Source of the DNA: Nitrospira bacterium HGW-Nitrospira-1
Lineage (GTDB): Bacteria; Nitrospirota; Thermodesulfovibrionia; Thermodesulfovibrionales; UBA6898
Direction of reading: 5' to 3'
NCBI GenBank assembly: GCA_002839535.1
Contig: PGYF01000013.1
Span: 5,176 to 44,968 of the forward strand
DNA length: 39,793 bases
Shown here: piece by piece, positions 30,090-38,919 of the stretch
Layout of the letters: each line of letters opens with the position of its first letter
Numbering within the stretch: the stretch's first letter is position 1
Notes under the pieces: model-generated
Told to the model about the DNA's origin: nothing
Database searches by the model: none
Seen by the model: the letters and a program-made list of their open reading frames with translations, nothing else
Translations under genes and position numbers: made by a program

Positions 30090-31385
30090 TCAGGCCTCCT
30101 TTATTTTCAGGATTCCAACCCTTGTCAGGGTATGAAATATCCTTTTTGCTTCATTTATTTCAATTCCTGCCATGTTTACTATATCAACGAGTTTCCGTTT
30201 GCCGTCAATGAGTGAGAAAATTTTCAATTCATTTTCTTCAAGAGTAATATCTTCCATGGCGCCATCACTCATAAACCTGATAAAGACGATATTATCATCC
30301 TCGAACATTTTCGCAGCGAAGCTTTTTTCACCAACTCTCCGCGCACCTTCAAGGATTAGCTGAGAGGCATTTAGCCTTATTGAGATATCTGAGAGATTAT
30401 CCGGGACGGGTATTTTCTCAAAGAAAAAGTTGCCGTCCTCCAACTCCATTGTAGAGTAAATGGCGGCTTCGATGCGTTCTTTGAGAATTGCCGTAATGTC
30501 ATTGGCGGTCAGGACGCCTTCGTTGATAAATGCCCTAAGGATAGGGACGCCTGTTTCTTTCGCTTTCCTCACTACCTGATTAAAGACCTCTTTAGGAATG
30601 TTTTTTCTTTTCTCCAGCAGGTCTCCGGTGAGCACTGCCTTTTCTCCCCTGCTTGTTGACGCATATACGATATTCCCCTGCTCAAAATATATCTCGGAAC
30701 TCATGGTATGAGCATGGATAAAGAGTTTTCCTGTTGCCTTTGCAGTGTCTATTAACTGGAAGATATCGAAGAGACTAAAATCGGAAATGTCTCCTGAGAG
30801 GATAATTCCTCCGGCCTTGATTACGCCTGCCTGTTTGAGAATATCAGTCATGCTTTTCTGAATAAGAAACGAAAATTCGTTGTAAAAATATCCCCTGATA
30901 ATCTTGTCAACGACCTCTCCGATATCAGTGTCAGAATACGCCGGCAAAACAGGCTTTGTATCTTCGCCGCCGGCAGCGGCAATTTTCGCTGTTTCAACCA
31001 CCTCAACCGCTTCACGGGCTTTAAGAGCAGAGTTTACTTTTTCAAGAAGATCCTCAGGCTGGAATGGTTTTATGAAATAATCTACAATGCCGAACTTCTC
31101 GGTAAACTTCTCCCCGACGTCCTTGCCTTTTGCAGTAATAAGTATAATAGGAATATCTTTAAGAAGCTGATTGCTATTTATCATCTTGCAAAACTGATAG
31201 CCGTTAATCTTCGGCATTATAAAGTCAACCAGTATTAGAGAAGGCAATACATCCTCTGCTGTCTTGAGGCCTTCCTCTCCATCCTTTGCCGTAAAAACCT
31301 CATACCCCGCTTCTGCAAGAACAACCCCTGCCAGTTTTTGCATTATCAGACTGTCATCTATTACGAGAACCCTTCCCTTGCTCAT
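30090..31385 (-). CDS. Response regulator with PATAN (DUF4388) output, PixG/PatA-like
   Basis: 431 residues. Receiver about 5-118 (DDSLIMQ, ILVDFIMPKINGYQF, FIKPFQPEDL) followed by a linker and a PATAN/DUF4388 domain (ISDFSLFDIFQLIDTAKATG...YFEQGNIVYA). A helical C-terminus follows with a winged-helix-like end (KLVDIVNMAGIEINEAKRIF). PATAN regulators such as PatA, PixG and TaxP1 act by protein-protein contacts, often at type IV pili. Two in-frame ATGs exist; 31385 is preferred because GGAGG is 6 bases upstream. Confidence 0.9.
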   Translation of the reverse strand: MSKGRVLVIDDSLIMQKLAGVVLAEAGYEVFTAKDGEEGLKTAEDVLPSLILVDFIMPKINGYQFCKMINSNQLLKDIPIILITAKGKDVGEKFTEKFGIVDYFIKPFQPEDLLEKVNSALKAREAVEVVETAKIAAAGGEDTKPVLPAYSDTDIGEVVDKIIRGYFYNEFSFLIQKSMTDILKQAGVIKAGGIILSGDISDFSLFDIFQLIDTAKATGKLFIHAHTMSSEIYFEQGNIVYASTSRGEKAVLTGDLLEKRKNIPKEVFNQVVRKAKETGVPILRAFINEGVLTANDITAILKERIEAAIYSTMELEDGNFFFEKIPVPDNLSDISIRLNASQLILEGARRVGEKSFAAKMFEDDNIVFIRFMSDGAMEDITLEENELKIFSLIDGKRKLVDIVNMAGIEINEAKRIFHTLTRVGILKIKEA

Positions 31386-31435
31386 TAACATCCTCCTTTA
31401 CAATGCGCGCTGCTCTTGCATGAATGACGCATATT

Positions 31436-32323
31436 TTATTTTTTCAAAATATCCATGGCTTTCTGCAGGCTCAACTTCATTCTTGTAAATGCATTTGCAA
31501 GTGTTTTTATCTCATTATTGGCGAGGACAGCAAATTCTTTGTCCATCTTCCCGCGGCTTATCTCATCGGCTGTTACGACGAGTCTTTCTATAGGCCTGAT
31601 TATATTGATTATGATCAATCTGTCAAGAACCATTATGACAAGAAGGAAAAAGACGCTATAGATTATAGAAAAGAGAATCAATGCCTTTTTTGCATTTTGA
31701 ATAGGAACATTTGCAGGCACATACACGGTTGTGGCGCCGACGATTTCCCCGTCTTTCCAGTTATATCCTTCATTGACGCCATATATCTTCTTCTGTTCAT
31801 TTGGAGCTATGTTAGGATCGCCATGGCACTTGAGGCAGCCGGCTTCCACTTTTATGGACTGCATGATTGCATAAAAACTGCCTTTGGAGTCCTTTATAAA
31901 TCCTTTCCACTCCTTAGATAATCTCCCTGAACGAAACTCATTAATCTTCTCGGTTTCAAGACTATTTGCCTTATTAGCAGGATTTAATGGGCTGAGGGTA
32001 GCGAACTTGAAGGAATACTCTTTTGCTGTTTCAGCAATATTGTCTGCTATCTCTCTTAAGATATAATATCCCGAAGTAAGCTCTATAGGTTTCTGATCAG
32101 GCGACAATTCATCAACCACAGGGCGCATTGTCCCTCCAACGTATGTCCTCACTCCCAGCATTGTATTGAGCAGAAGTTCTGCCCGCCCCATGCTTTCTTT
32201 TTCAGCATTCTTCAGCAGCGCCTGATAGGTTATACCTACCATTACAGGAAGCGACATAAGGTAAACGATGAGCATGGTTAAAGTAAAACTGGTCCTTAAT
32301 TTCAAATTTTTGAATTTAATCAT
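31436..32323 (-). CDS. Membrane haem sensor: Tll0287-like (DUF3365) domain plus HAMP
   Basis: 295 residues. TM helix about 11-33, periplasmic domain about 35-212, second TM about 214-234, then HAMP about 235-287. The periplasmic part is the Tll0287-like/DUF3365 fold with a c-type haem motif CLKCH (Cys163, Cys166, His167). The protein ends right after HAMP (MKLSLQKAMDILKK), with no kinase, methyl-accepting or cyclase domain. It would need to signal through a partner. It is the only receptor-like protein in the cheA cluster and is encoded 50 bases before the REC-PATAN gene. Confidence 0.88.
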   Translation of the reverse strand: MIKFKNLKLRTSFTLTMLIVYLMSLPVMVGITYQALLKNAEKESMGRAELLLNTMLGVRTYVGGTMRPVVDELSPDQKPIELTSGYYILREIADNIAETAKEYSFKFATLSPLNPANKANSLETEKINEFRSGRLSKEWKGFIKDSKGSFYAIMQSIKVEAGCLKCHGDPNIAPNEQKKIYGVNEGYNWKDGEIVGATTVYVPANVPIQNAKKALILFSIIYSVFFLLVIMVLDRLIIINIIRPIERLVVTADEISRGKMDKEFAVLANNEIKTLANAFTRMKLSLQKAMDILKK

Positions 32324-32326
32324 TTT

Positions 32327-32866
32327 TTATTCCTTTCCGTGTCTTGCAATAAACGAAACCTGCTCTTGATCGGGCAGCTCCTTCTTTATAGACTCTAATA
32401 AATAGGAATAATCCTCCGCCTGCATGGAATTGCCGCGGCTGTAGGATATTTTGGAGAAGATATTATCCACAAGCATTTTCCCTATCGGGCCGATTAGCCC
32501 TATAAACTCTTCTTCAAGAGATGCAATAATCTGGGGTCGTATGTTTACGCCTGGACTCGAAGGTATTGCTTCCGCCATTAAGCCTGCATCGCTGCTGCCT
32601 CCTATAAGTTCTATCAGCTTTGGGGTCAGGGGAACATTTGCAGGCATGGGGGATTTTACCCCCTTCAAAAAAGAATGATCCAAAGCAACAGCGCCATTTA
32701 ATTTTTTGAGACAATCTTCATTTTTGCACAGGCCAAGACTTAAGGCGACAACCTCTCCGTTGTCCAGGTATATCTTCAGCAGATGGCTGTCACCCTCTAT
32801 TTTTATCGAAAGAAGTCCCGAATCTTTTACGCGCAGACACTTTTTTATAATATCTGGAATATGCAT
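32327..32866 (-). CDS. Small cytosolic protein related to PATAN-system proteins
   Basis: About 179 residues. The N-terminal 45 residues (GLLSIKIEGDSHLLKIYLDNGEVVALS) look like a DUF4388-type beta motif in which a ligand or partner is displayed. The C-terminal part FIGLIGPIGKMLVDNIFSKI resembles the short helical domain (DUF8082-like) often attached to PATAN proteins. ATG 32866 is used because AAGGGG is 5 bases upstream; a GTG at 32872 is in frame. It lies 3 bases before the haem sensor gene, so the two are likely made together. Possible adaptor between sensor and regulator (inference). Confidence 0.65.
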   Translation of the reverse strand: MHIPDIIKKCLRVKDSGLLSIKIEGDSHLLKIYLDNGEVVALSLGLCKNEDCLKKLNGAVALDHSFLKGVKSPMPANVPLTPKLIELIGGSSDAGLMAEAIPSSPGVNIRPQIIASLEEEFIGLIGPIGKMLVDNIFSKISYSRGNSMQAEDYSYLLESIKKELPDQEQVSFIARHGKE

Positions 32867-32909
32867 TAACACCCCTTAAGCACAGAGACGGATTATTTCA
32901 GTCTTATCT

Positions 32910-33224
32910 TTAACAACCCCTTAGGCTTCTTATCTTTTTCCCGATATTTGTTTTGTTTTTGATCACATACCTAACAGAGACCTTGTCCATGATTTCAATC
33001 TTGTATTTTTTTATTTTTGAGAATGCCTGTTCATCTTCAAAGACTATCTCTGTTTTTACGTTATTTTTATCTTCGACGGTGATACGCTGATTCTTATCGT
33101 CAATTTTTACAAGCAGACCTCTTACAGTTAACTCCTCCCCTGCAAGTGCGATTGCAACTGTCAAAAAAAGAAGGCTTGTTAAAATCAGGATAGAAAACAA
33201 AACATGCTTTTTTGAGATTTTCAT
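32910..33224 (-). CDS. Small secreted/periplasmic protein
   Basis: 104 residues with a clear signal peptide: basic KISKKH, hydrophobic VLFSILILTSLLFLTVAI and an ALA cleavage site near residue 28. The mature 76 residues (GEELTVRGLLVKIDDKNQRI...VRYVIKNKTNIGKKI) form a likely small beta-barrel, OB-like by pattern. The frame opens at 33269 but ATG 33224 follows AAAGGAGAGG. It is the first gene of the chemosensory run, 43 bases before the next. It could act with the periplasmic haem domain, but no function is recognised. Confidence 0.72.
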   Translation of the reverse strand: MKISKKHVLFSILILTSLLFLTVAIALAGEELTVRGLLVKIDDKNQRITVEDKNNVKTEIVFEDEQAFSKIKKYKIEIMDKVSVRYVIKNKTNIGKKIRSLRGC

Positions 33225-33364
33225 ATTTTCCTCTCCTTTTATTTGGTTTATTTGAAACATCCCCTTCACTTAAAATCACTATAGCATAAAGCAAGTTGTT
33301 ATTGCTACTCAAAAATCAGCAAAAAATCAGTAACGGGTTAATGAAGTGACATACGGAAATAATA

Positions 33365-33370
33365 TATAAT
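33365..33370 (+). promoter_or_regulatory. -10 box before dapL
   Basis: Perfect TATAAT, overlapping the upstream in-frame ATG 33369. No good -35 box is visible at 16-18 bases; the closest is a weak TGAAGT at 33342. If this is the promoter, transcription begins near 33377, which excludes ATG 33369 as the start codon. Confidence 0.45.
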
Positions 33371-33401
33371 GGAAGCCAGGAAATATTATGCGGAGGTAAT
33401 C

Positions 33402-34577
33402 TTGAAACACAAAATTAGTGTGAACCTTGCATCACGTGTGAAAAACCTGCCCCCTTATCTCTTTGCAGCCATTGACAGGATGAAACAGGAGACCCGGGCA
33501 AAGGGGGTTGATTTAATAGATCTCAGCATTGGCGATCCTGATATCCCTACGCCCGGCCACATTGTTGAAGCCATGAAAATCGCAGTCGGAAAACCGGAAC
33601 ACCACCGCTATCCTTCCTATGAAGGGATGCTCTCTTACAGGGAAGCGGTTGCAGGATGGTATAAAAGACGTTTTAATGCAACAATTGATCCGGCTACGGA
33701 GGCGCTTTCACTTATCGGTTCGAAGGAAGGGATCGGCCATATCCCCCTCGCATTTGTTGAGGCGGGTGATACTGTATTAGTGCCGTCGCCCGGTTATCCG
33801 GTATATCCGGTAAGCGTAGTGTTTGCCGGGGGTAAAAGCCATATTATGCCTCTCAGGGAGGTCAATGGTTTTCTGCCTGATTTCAAGGCCATCCCTGAGG
33901 AGACATTGCGGCATACGAAGCTTATGTTTATAAACTATCCCAACAACCCGACCTCTGCAATCGCTCCGAAGTCGTTTTATGAGGAAGTAATATGCCTTGC
34001 GGCCAAATATAACATCATTGTATGCCATGATGCGGCCTACAGTGAAATATATTTTGATGATGAGAAGCCCTTGAGTTTTATGCAGGTAGACGGCGCAAAG
34101 GATGTTGGCATAGAATTTCATTCCCTTTCCAAAACATACAATATGACCGGATGGAGAATAGGGTTTGCTGTCGGCAACCGCAGTGTTATTGCAGGGCTGG
34201 GGAAGATCAAGAGCAACCTTGATTCCGGAGTGTTTCAGGCCATACAGGAGGCGTCGGTTACCGCCCTGAATACCGATGAAAGGATTTTGTCCGGCATCAG
34301 AAAGACCTATCAGGACAGACGTGATGCCCTATATGATGGACTCAGAGGTATTGGCATCGAAGCCGCCCAACCAAAGGCAAGCTTCTATCTCTGGGCAAAA
34401 GTCCCGAAACAGTTTGATTCTTCAGGCTTTGTTGCGCATATCCTGGAGAAGGCTGGGATTCTTACAACGCCCGGCAATGGATTTGGCGCACCTGGAGAAG
34501 GATATGTACGCTTTGCGTTGACAGCGCCGGTCGAAAGAATAAAGGAAGCTGTTGAAAGGCTCAGGAAGGCCTTCTGA
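33402..34577 (+). CDS. dapL: LL-diaminopimelate aminotransferase
   Basis: Class I/II PLP aminotransferase that converts tetrahydrodipicolinate directly to LL-DAP using glutamate, bypassing the succinyl or acetyl steps. Markers: LPPYLFAAID at the N-terminus, DLSIGDPDIPTP, SYEGMLSYREAV, INYPNNPTSA, and the PLP lysine in SLSKTYNMTGWRIGF. With dapA, dapF and lysA nearby it completes a DapL-type lysine route. TTG 33402 is chosen over ATG 33369: GGAGGT lies 4 bases upstream and a TATAAT box overlaps the earlier ATG. Length about 391, normal. Other aminotransferases of this family are possible but less likely. Confidence 0.88.
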   Translation: MKHKISVNLASRVKNLPPYLFAAIDRMKQETRAKGVDLIDLSIGDPDIPTPGHIVEAMKIAVGKPEHHRYPSYEGMLSYREAVAGWYKRRFNATIDPATEALSLIGSKEGIGHIPLAFVEAGDTVLVPSPGYPVYPVSVVFAGGKSHIMPLREVNGFLPDFKAIPEETLRHTKLMFINYPNNPTSAIAPKSFYEEVICLAAKYNIIVCHDAAYSEIYFDDEKPLSFMQVDGAKDVGIEFHSLSKTYNMTGWRIGFAVGNRSVIAGLGKIKSNLDSGVFQAIQEASVTALNTDERILSGIRKTYQDRRDALYDGLRGIGIEAAQPKASFYLWAKVPKQFDSSGFVAHILEKAGILTTPGNGFGAPGEGYVRFALTAPVERIKEAVERLRKAF

Positions 34578-34585
34578 TTTTTTGT

Positions 34586-35077
34586 ATGGCTATTGTTTAT
34601 ATAGGTATAGGATCTAATCTTGGCGACAGGCATAAAAACTGTCTCATGGCCATTGCCCTTTTGAGACAGAATGGTCTTTTGGTAACAAAACAGTCCTCGA
34701 TGTATGAAACAGAACCTTGGGGGGTTGCTGAGCAGCCTGCCTTTGTAAATATGGCTGTTGAGATAGATACAGAGCTTGCACCCATGATGCTTCTGTGCCT
34801 GCTTAAGAAAATAGAAAAAGCTATGGGGCGGCAGGAAGCGCTAAGATGGGGTCCCCGCATTGCAGACCTTGATATCCTCCTCTATAATGATATCACTTTA
34901 AATACGGACGCCCTCACCATCCCCCATCCCTTGATCCATGAAAGGGAATTCGTTCTCAAACCATTATCTGAGATAGCAAAGGATTTCGTACATCCTGTTT
35001 TGAAAAAAAGGATTGGAGATTTGATGAGTAAAGAAAGCAAACTGCGGAAAATGGGCTATCAAGTTGTGCCTATTTAA
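34586..35077 (+). CDS. folK: 2-amino-4-hydroxy-6-hydroxymethyldihydropteridine pyrophosphokinase
   Basis: Transfers pyrophosphate from ATP to the pterin in folate synthesis. 163 residues with IGIGSNLGDR at the N-terminus, SSMYETEPWGVAEQPAFVN, GPRIADLDILLYND (metal-binding Asp pair) and IPHPLIHEREFVLKPL. It follows dapL by 8 bases and probably shares its transcript. No folB or folP is adjacent. Confidence 0.96.
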   Translation: MAIVYIGIGSNLGDRHKNCLMAIALLRQNGLLVTKQSSMYETEPWGVAEQPAFVNMAVEIDTELAPMMLLCLLKKIEKAMGRQEALRWGPRIADLDILLYNDITLNTDALTIPHPLIHEREFVLKPLSEIAKDFVHPVLKKRIGDLMSKESKLRKMGYQVVPI

Positions 35078-35127
35078 GCGTGCCGGCGTGCTTTCTGAAA
35101 AAGATATGCTCAAGATCGGAGAGACGA

Positions 35128-35389
35128 GTGAAGAACCCTGTGCCAAGAGCACAGGGCGTCAAAAGTCAAAACAAATTTATTCTGTCATTGTCCGGCTTGA
35201 CCCCCGCATCAAGCATGCCCTCTGATTGACCGGACAATCCAGGATAGGGTATGGATTCCCCGATCAAGCATGCCCTCTGACTTGATCAGGGGGTCGTGGA
35301 ATGACAGAGGGGGGGTCGGGGAATGACACAAATTAGAAAGCAATTCATCCCTGTGCCAAGAGCACAGGGAGTTCTTGCTTATTCATTAA
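35128..35389. repeat. Dispersed intergenic repeat, copy B (full length)
   Basis: Fills most of the 388-base gap between folK and pgi; no gene is seen in the gap. Bases 35128-35223 are identical to 39698-39793, and 35183-35389 share mosaic blocks with 1-215. The small palindrome CCCTGTGC-CAAGA-GCACAGGG occurs at both ends (35136-35156 and 35349-35369), so the element is bracketed by the same hairpin. The right copy has lost the outer arm symmetry seen at 170-212. Internal blocks CAAGCATGCCCTCTGA and ATGACA repeat. Confidence 0.85.
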
Positions 35390-35465
35390 AATTCAACTGG
35401 ATATCTGCTGAAGGCGCTAACAAATCATTCAACCGGGCCCGCGCCTTAGCTTCGCATTATCCGGC

Positions 35466-37121
35466 CTATGCTTTTCTCATCTCCTTATACGCATTGATCA
35501 GCCCGTTTGTGGATGAATCATGGGTTGTCACCGGAGCATCATCCGCTATCTCAGGGAGTATCCTGTTTGCCAGCTGCTTGCCGAGTTCCACTCCCCACTG
35601 GTCGAAACTGAAGATATTCCAAATCACGCCCTGCGTAAAGATTTTGTGCTCATACATCGCGATAAGGCTTCCAAGCGTCCTCGGGGTGAGTTTCTTAAAG
35701 AGGATGGAGTTGGTCGGACGGTTGCCTGTGAAGACTTTAAACGGCGCGAGCATCTTTATCTCCTCTTCGCTCTTGCCCGAGGCCCTAAGCTCTGCTATGA
35801 CCTCTTCCTCTGTCTTGCCATTCATCAAGGCCTCTGTCTGGGCAAAGAAGTTCGAAAGCAGTATTTTATGATGCTCACCCACAGGATTGTGGCTTATCGC
35901 AGGAGCGAGGAAGTCGCAGGGGATGGGCCTTGTGCCCTGATGGATAAGTTGATAGAAGGCATGCTGACCGTTTGTGCCCGGCTCTCCCCAGATGACCGGG
36001 CCTGTCTGGTAAGCGACCTCCAGGCCGTCTCTGTCAACGTATTTGCCGCTGCTCTCCATATCAGCCTGCTGGGAGTAGGCTGCAAAACAGCGCATATACT
36101 GATCGTAGGGGAGGATAGCATGGGTCTGTGCGCCGTAAAAGTTGTTGTTCCAGACGCCGATGAGGGCCAGTATAACCGGGATGTTTTTTTCAAAAGGAGT
36201 TTCCCTGAAATGCCTGTCCATGGCGTGAGCGCCTTCCAATAGTCCGATAAAATTCTGAAAGCCGATTGAACAGGCAATTGAAAGTCCTATTGCCGACCAG
36301 AGCGAATACCTGCCGCCGACCCAGTCCCAGAATACAAACATGTTTTCCAGGGCTATGCCGAATTTCTTTACCTCTGTTTCATTGGTCGAGATAGCCACAA
36401 AGTGGTTTTTTACATATACTTTGTCCTTTGCTGAATCAAGAAACCACTTTCGCGCTGTGCGGGCGTTCGTCATGGTCTCCTGGGTGGTGAAGGTCTTCGA
36501 TGCGATCATGAATAGTGTTGTCTCAGGTGACAACTGCTTCAGGGTTTCTGTGATATGTGTAGCGTCGATATTCGAGACAAAGTGTGTCCTGATGTGCGGT
36601 ACTGCATAGGGTCTTAGCGCCTCGGTTACCATGACAGGCCCGAGGTCTGAGCCTCCGATGCCGATGTTTACGATGTCTGTTACTGCCTTCCCTGTATAAC
36701 CCTTCCATTCCCCTGAGATGACCCTGTCTGAAAATACCTCCATCTGCCCCAGCACGGCATTCACCCCGGGCATAACGTCCTTTCCATCGACAAAGATCGG
36801 CGTGTTCGATCGGTTTCTCAGCGCAACATGAAGGACTGCCCTGCCTTCCGTCTCATTGATTTTATCGCCGGAGAAGATCTTTTCTATTGCGTCTTTGACG
36901 TCTGTTTCATCCGCAAGCCCAAGGAGAAGGCGCATGGTCTCACTGTCTATGCTGTTTTTTGAATAGTCAAGCAGGACGTCTTCAAATCTGAGGGAGAACT
37001 TCACAAACCTTTCAGGGTCTTCGCCGAACAGATCTTTCATAAGCCTGTTCTTCATGGCCTTGTAATGGTCTCGAAGACCTTTCCAGGCCTCTGTCTGCAA
37101 TGGGTTGATCTTCTTAAGCAT
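35466..37121 (-). CDS. pgi: Glucose-6-phosphate isomerase
   Basis: Interconverts glucose-6-P and fructose-6-P. 551 residues, the long bacterial/eukaryotic form. Motifs: NIGIGGSDLGPVMV, SKTFTTQETMTNA, FVFWDWVGGRYSLWSAIG (PGI signature 1 region), and the C-terminal GVELGKQLANRILPEI (signature 2). HNPVGEHHKILLSNFFAQTEAL is also typical. It lies 51 bases downstream of rluD on the same strand and may be co-transcribed. Confidence 0.97.
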   Translation of the reverse strand: MLKKINPLQTEAWKGLRDHYKAMKNRLMKDLFGEDPERFVKFSLRFEDVLLDYSKNSIDSETMRLLLGLADETDVKDAIEKIFSGDKINETEGRAVLHVALRNRSNTPIFVDGKDVMPGVNAVLGQMEVFSDRVISGEWKGYTGKAVTDIVNIGIGGSDLGPVMVTEALRPYAVPHIRTHFVSNIDATHITETLKQLSPETTLFMIASKTFTTQETMTNARTARKWFLDSAKDKVYVKNHFVAISTNETEVKKFGIALENMFVFWDWVGGRYSLWSAIGLSIACSIGFQNFIGLLEGAHAMDRHFRETPFEKNIPVILALIGVWNNNFYGAQTHAILPYDQYMRCFAAYSQQADMESSGKYVDRDGLEVAYQTGPVIWGEPGTNGQHAFYQLIHQGTRPIPCDFLAPAISHNPVGEHHKILLSNFFAQTEALMNGKTEEEVIAELRASGKSEEEIKMLAPFKVFTGNRPTNSILFKKLTPRTLGSLIAMYEHKIFTQGVIWNIFSFDQWGVELGKQLANRILPEIADDAPVTTHDSSTNGLINAYKEMRKA

Positions 37122-37172
37122 GACTGCCTCCGTAATTGCGCATAATATTCTTCAAGACCTTCCTTACTGCTT

Positions 37173-38108
37173 TTATCCCCTGGTATTATTTTTCAGCAGC
37201 ACGATCTTTTCTCTCATATCCTGTGGTATTTCACTCCTGAATTCCATATATTCCCCTGTTGTGGGATGGGTAAAACCGAGCAGTTCAGCATGGAGCATCT
37301 GACGTGGAAAGAGTATCTTTCCGCTCCCTCTCTCAATAGAAGTTTTTTTTCCGTATGTCTTGTCTCCGAGCACCGGATGACCGATTGATGCAAAATGCAC
37401 GCGTATCTGGTGCGTCCTGCCTGTCAAGAGCTTTGCCTCGATAAGGGTCGCGTCAGTGAGACTTTCTATCACCCTCCAGGTGGTGACCGCCTCTTTGCCT
37501 TTCCGAACCTTTGTGGACATCTTCTTTCTGTCGGAAGAAGACCTGCCGATCTTCAGGACTATTTCGCCGCTGACAGTTTTTAATGTTCCATAGATCAGCG
37601 CCTTATATTTTCTGTTTATCGATCTTTGTTTAAACTGCCCAACAAGATTGTAATATGCGCTGTCATCAAGCGCAACGACCATGACGCCGGAAGTATCTTT
37701 ATCCAGGCGATGCACAACGCCCGGCCTCAGCGGCCCTCCGACTGAGGCGAGTTTTTTGCTGTGATATGCGATCGCATTCAGAAGCGTTCCGCTGCTGTGG
37801 CCTGCCGCGGGATAGATGACCATATCAGGCGGTTTGTTTACCACGATAAGAAAATCATCGCTATACAGTATTTCAAGCGGTATATTCTCCGGCGCAAGTG
37901 TCCGGTCTTCGTCCGGGATTGTTATGGATATGGTGTCTCCATATTTTGTCTTGTAGTTGGGTTTGGTGGGGAGATGGTTAATCTGCACCAGGCCTTTTTC
38001 GATCAGGTGATGCACCTGGGAGCGGGTAATTCCTGACAACTCCGATGTCTGGACATCCACTCTTTTCCCTGCTTCTTCTATGCTGATCTGGAATTCGGTT
38101 TTTTTCAT
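37173..38108 (-). CDS. rluD: RluA-family 23S rRNA pseudouridine synthase (RluD-like)
   Basis: 311 residues. N-terminal S4 RNA-binding domain (about 15-65, RSQVHHLIEKGLVQIN) and catalytic RluA domain with VVHRLDKDTSGVMVVA; the catalytic aspartate is Asp136 in HRLD. Further motifs NKPPDMVIYPA and LTGRTHQIRVHFASIGHPVLGD fit RluD, which modifies helix 69 of 23S rRNA. The exact target cannot be settled without alignment. First gene of the rluD-pgi pair. Confidence 0.92.
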   Translation of the reverse strand: MKKTEFQISIEEAGKRVDVQTSELSGITRSQVHHLIEKGLVQINHLPTKPNYKTKYGDTISITIPDEDRTLAPENIPLEILYSDDFLIVVNKPPDMVIYPAAGHSSGTLLNAIAYHSKKLASVGGPLRPGVVHRLDKDTSGVMVVALDDSAYYNLVGQFKQRSINRKYKALIYGTLKTVSGEIVLKIGRSSSDRKKMSTKVRKGKEAVTTWRVIESLTDATLIEAKLLTGRTHQIRVHFASIGHPVLGDKTYGKKTSIERGSGKILFPRQMLHAELLGFTHPTTGEYMEFRSEIPQDMREKIVLLKNNTRG

Positions 38109-38362
38109 CTGAGGGTAATTTTACCTGAAATTATGATAAATTGGGGACTGCCTCATAAATTAATCTGACTGGAGCTTTATATTGATTGTAATGAATCAGT
38201 TATTTAAGATATGATTTTAATCAAGATTGCCAAAACAGGCAACTTGGTAGTTCAATCGTTACACAAACAATGAAAACAAATTACTAAAAAGAAGCAGCAA
38301 AAATAGCAAAAGCATTTACTCAAGTTTTAGGGTTTAAACTTGATAAAGCGCTGCTTGAAAAA

Positions 38363-38674
38363 ATGGATGCAACTGCAGTGGTTTCATTCAAGCCGTTAGC
38401 TAACTTATTGAAGAATAAGAGAACAGAAATTAACGGAGATTTAAGGGCTTTTTGCAAATCAAATGGTTTTACTCAATATAAGATTAAATATATTGAAGAA
38501 AGCAGTGTCAGAAATCTTGACAGGGATATATTGGCAAAGTACGTTAGAACAATCAACGCAGAAAAAGAGATGAAAGACTGGATTTTAAAGTATCCAAATG
38601 TTGCAAAGAAATACAAAATAGACACAATGATTGGGGATAGGTCCCTCAAAGCCAACCGCGCTAATCTTATATGA
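38363..38674 (+). CDS. Hypothetical protein, probably 5'-truncated or interrupted
   Basis: 103 residues from the ATG, but homologous-looking frame continues upstream without a break to 38288 (KEAAKIAKAFTQVLGFKLDK). An ATG at 38270 in the same frame reads MKTNY then TAA (38285-38287). The natural gene may therefore start at 38270 and be cut by one stop codon. The C-terminal part (FTQYKIKYIEESSVRNLDRD) is helical with a faint helix-turn-helix look. No ribosome site precedes 38363. It sits directly before hicBA. Family not recognised. Confidence 0.5.
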   Translation: MDATAVVSFKPLANLLKNKRTEINGDLRAFCKSNGFTQYKIKYIEESSVRNLDRDILAKYVRTINAEKEMKDWILKYPNVAKKYKIDTMIGDRSLKANRANLI

Positions 38675-38703
38675 GGAGTAATCTTGGAGACAGGAGGTTA
38701 TCA

Positions 38704-38919
38704 ATGAAACTTACAGCAATTATTGAACGTGAAGGTGATGGATACGTATCACTGTGCCCGGAGTTAGATATCGCAAGCCAAGGGGATAGTGTCGAACAGG
38801 CCCGGGACAATCTTCGTGAAGCGTTGGAACTGTTTTTCGAGACTGCATCACCCGAGGAGGTAAAACAGCGACTTCACGACGAGGTTTTCGTTACCCAACT
38901 TGAGGTGGCACTTGGGTAA
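38704..38919 (+). CDS. hicB: HicB-type antitoxin
   Basis: 71 residues. The partial RNase H-like HicB fold is clear: LTAIIEREGDGYVSLCPELD, then IASQGDSVEQARDNLREALELFF. The C-terminal DNA-binding tail is short, so promoter binding is uncertain. ATG 38704 follows AGGAGG; the open frame upstream is ignored for that reason. HicB neutralises the HicA toxin encoded by the overlapping next gene. Confidence 0.9.
   Translation: MKLTAIIEREGDGYVSLCPELDIASQGDSVEQARDNLREALELFFETASPEEVKQRLHDEVFVTQLEVALG

Noticed and set aside
35323..35871. 182-codon plus-strand frame spanning repeat B and the pgi 3' end
   Set aside because: Its start lies in a dispersed repeat and the rest is antisense to pgi, which has full family motifs.
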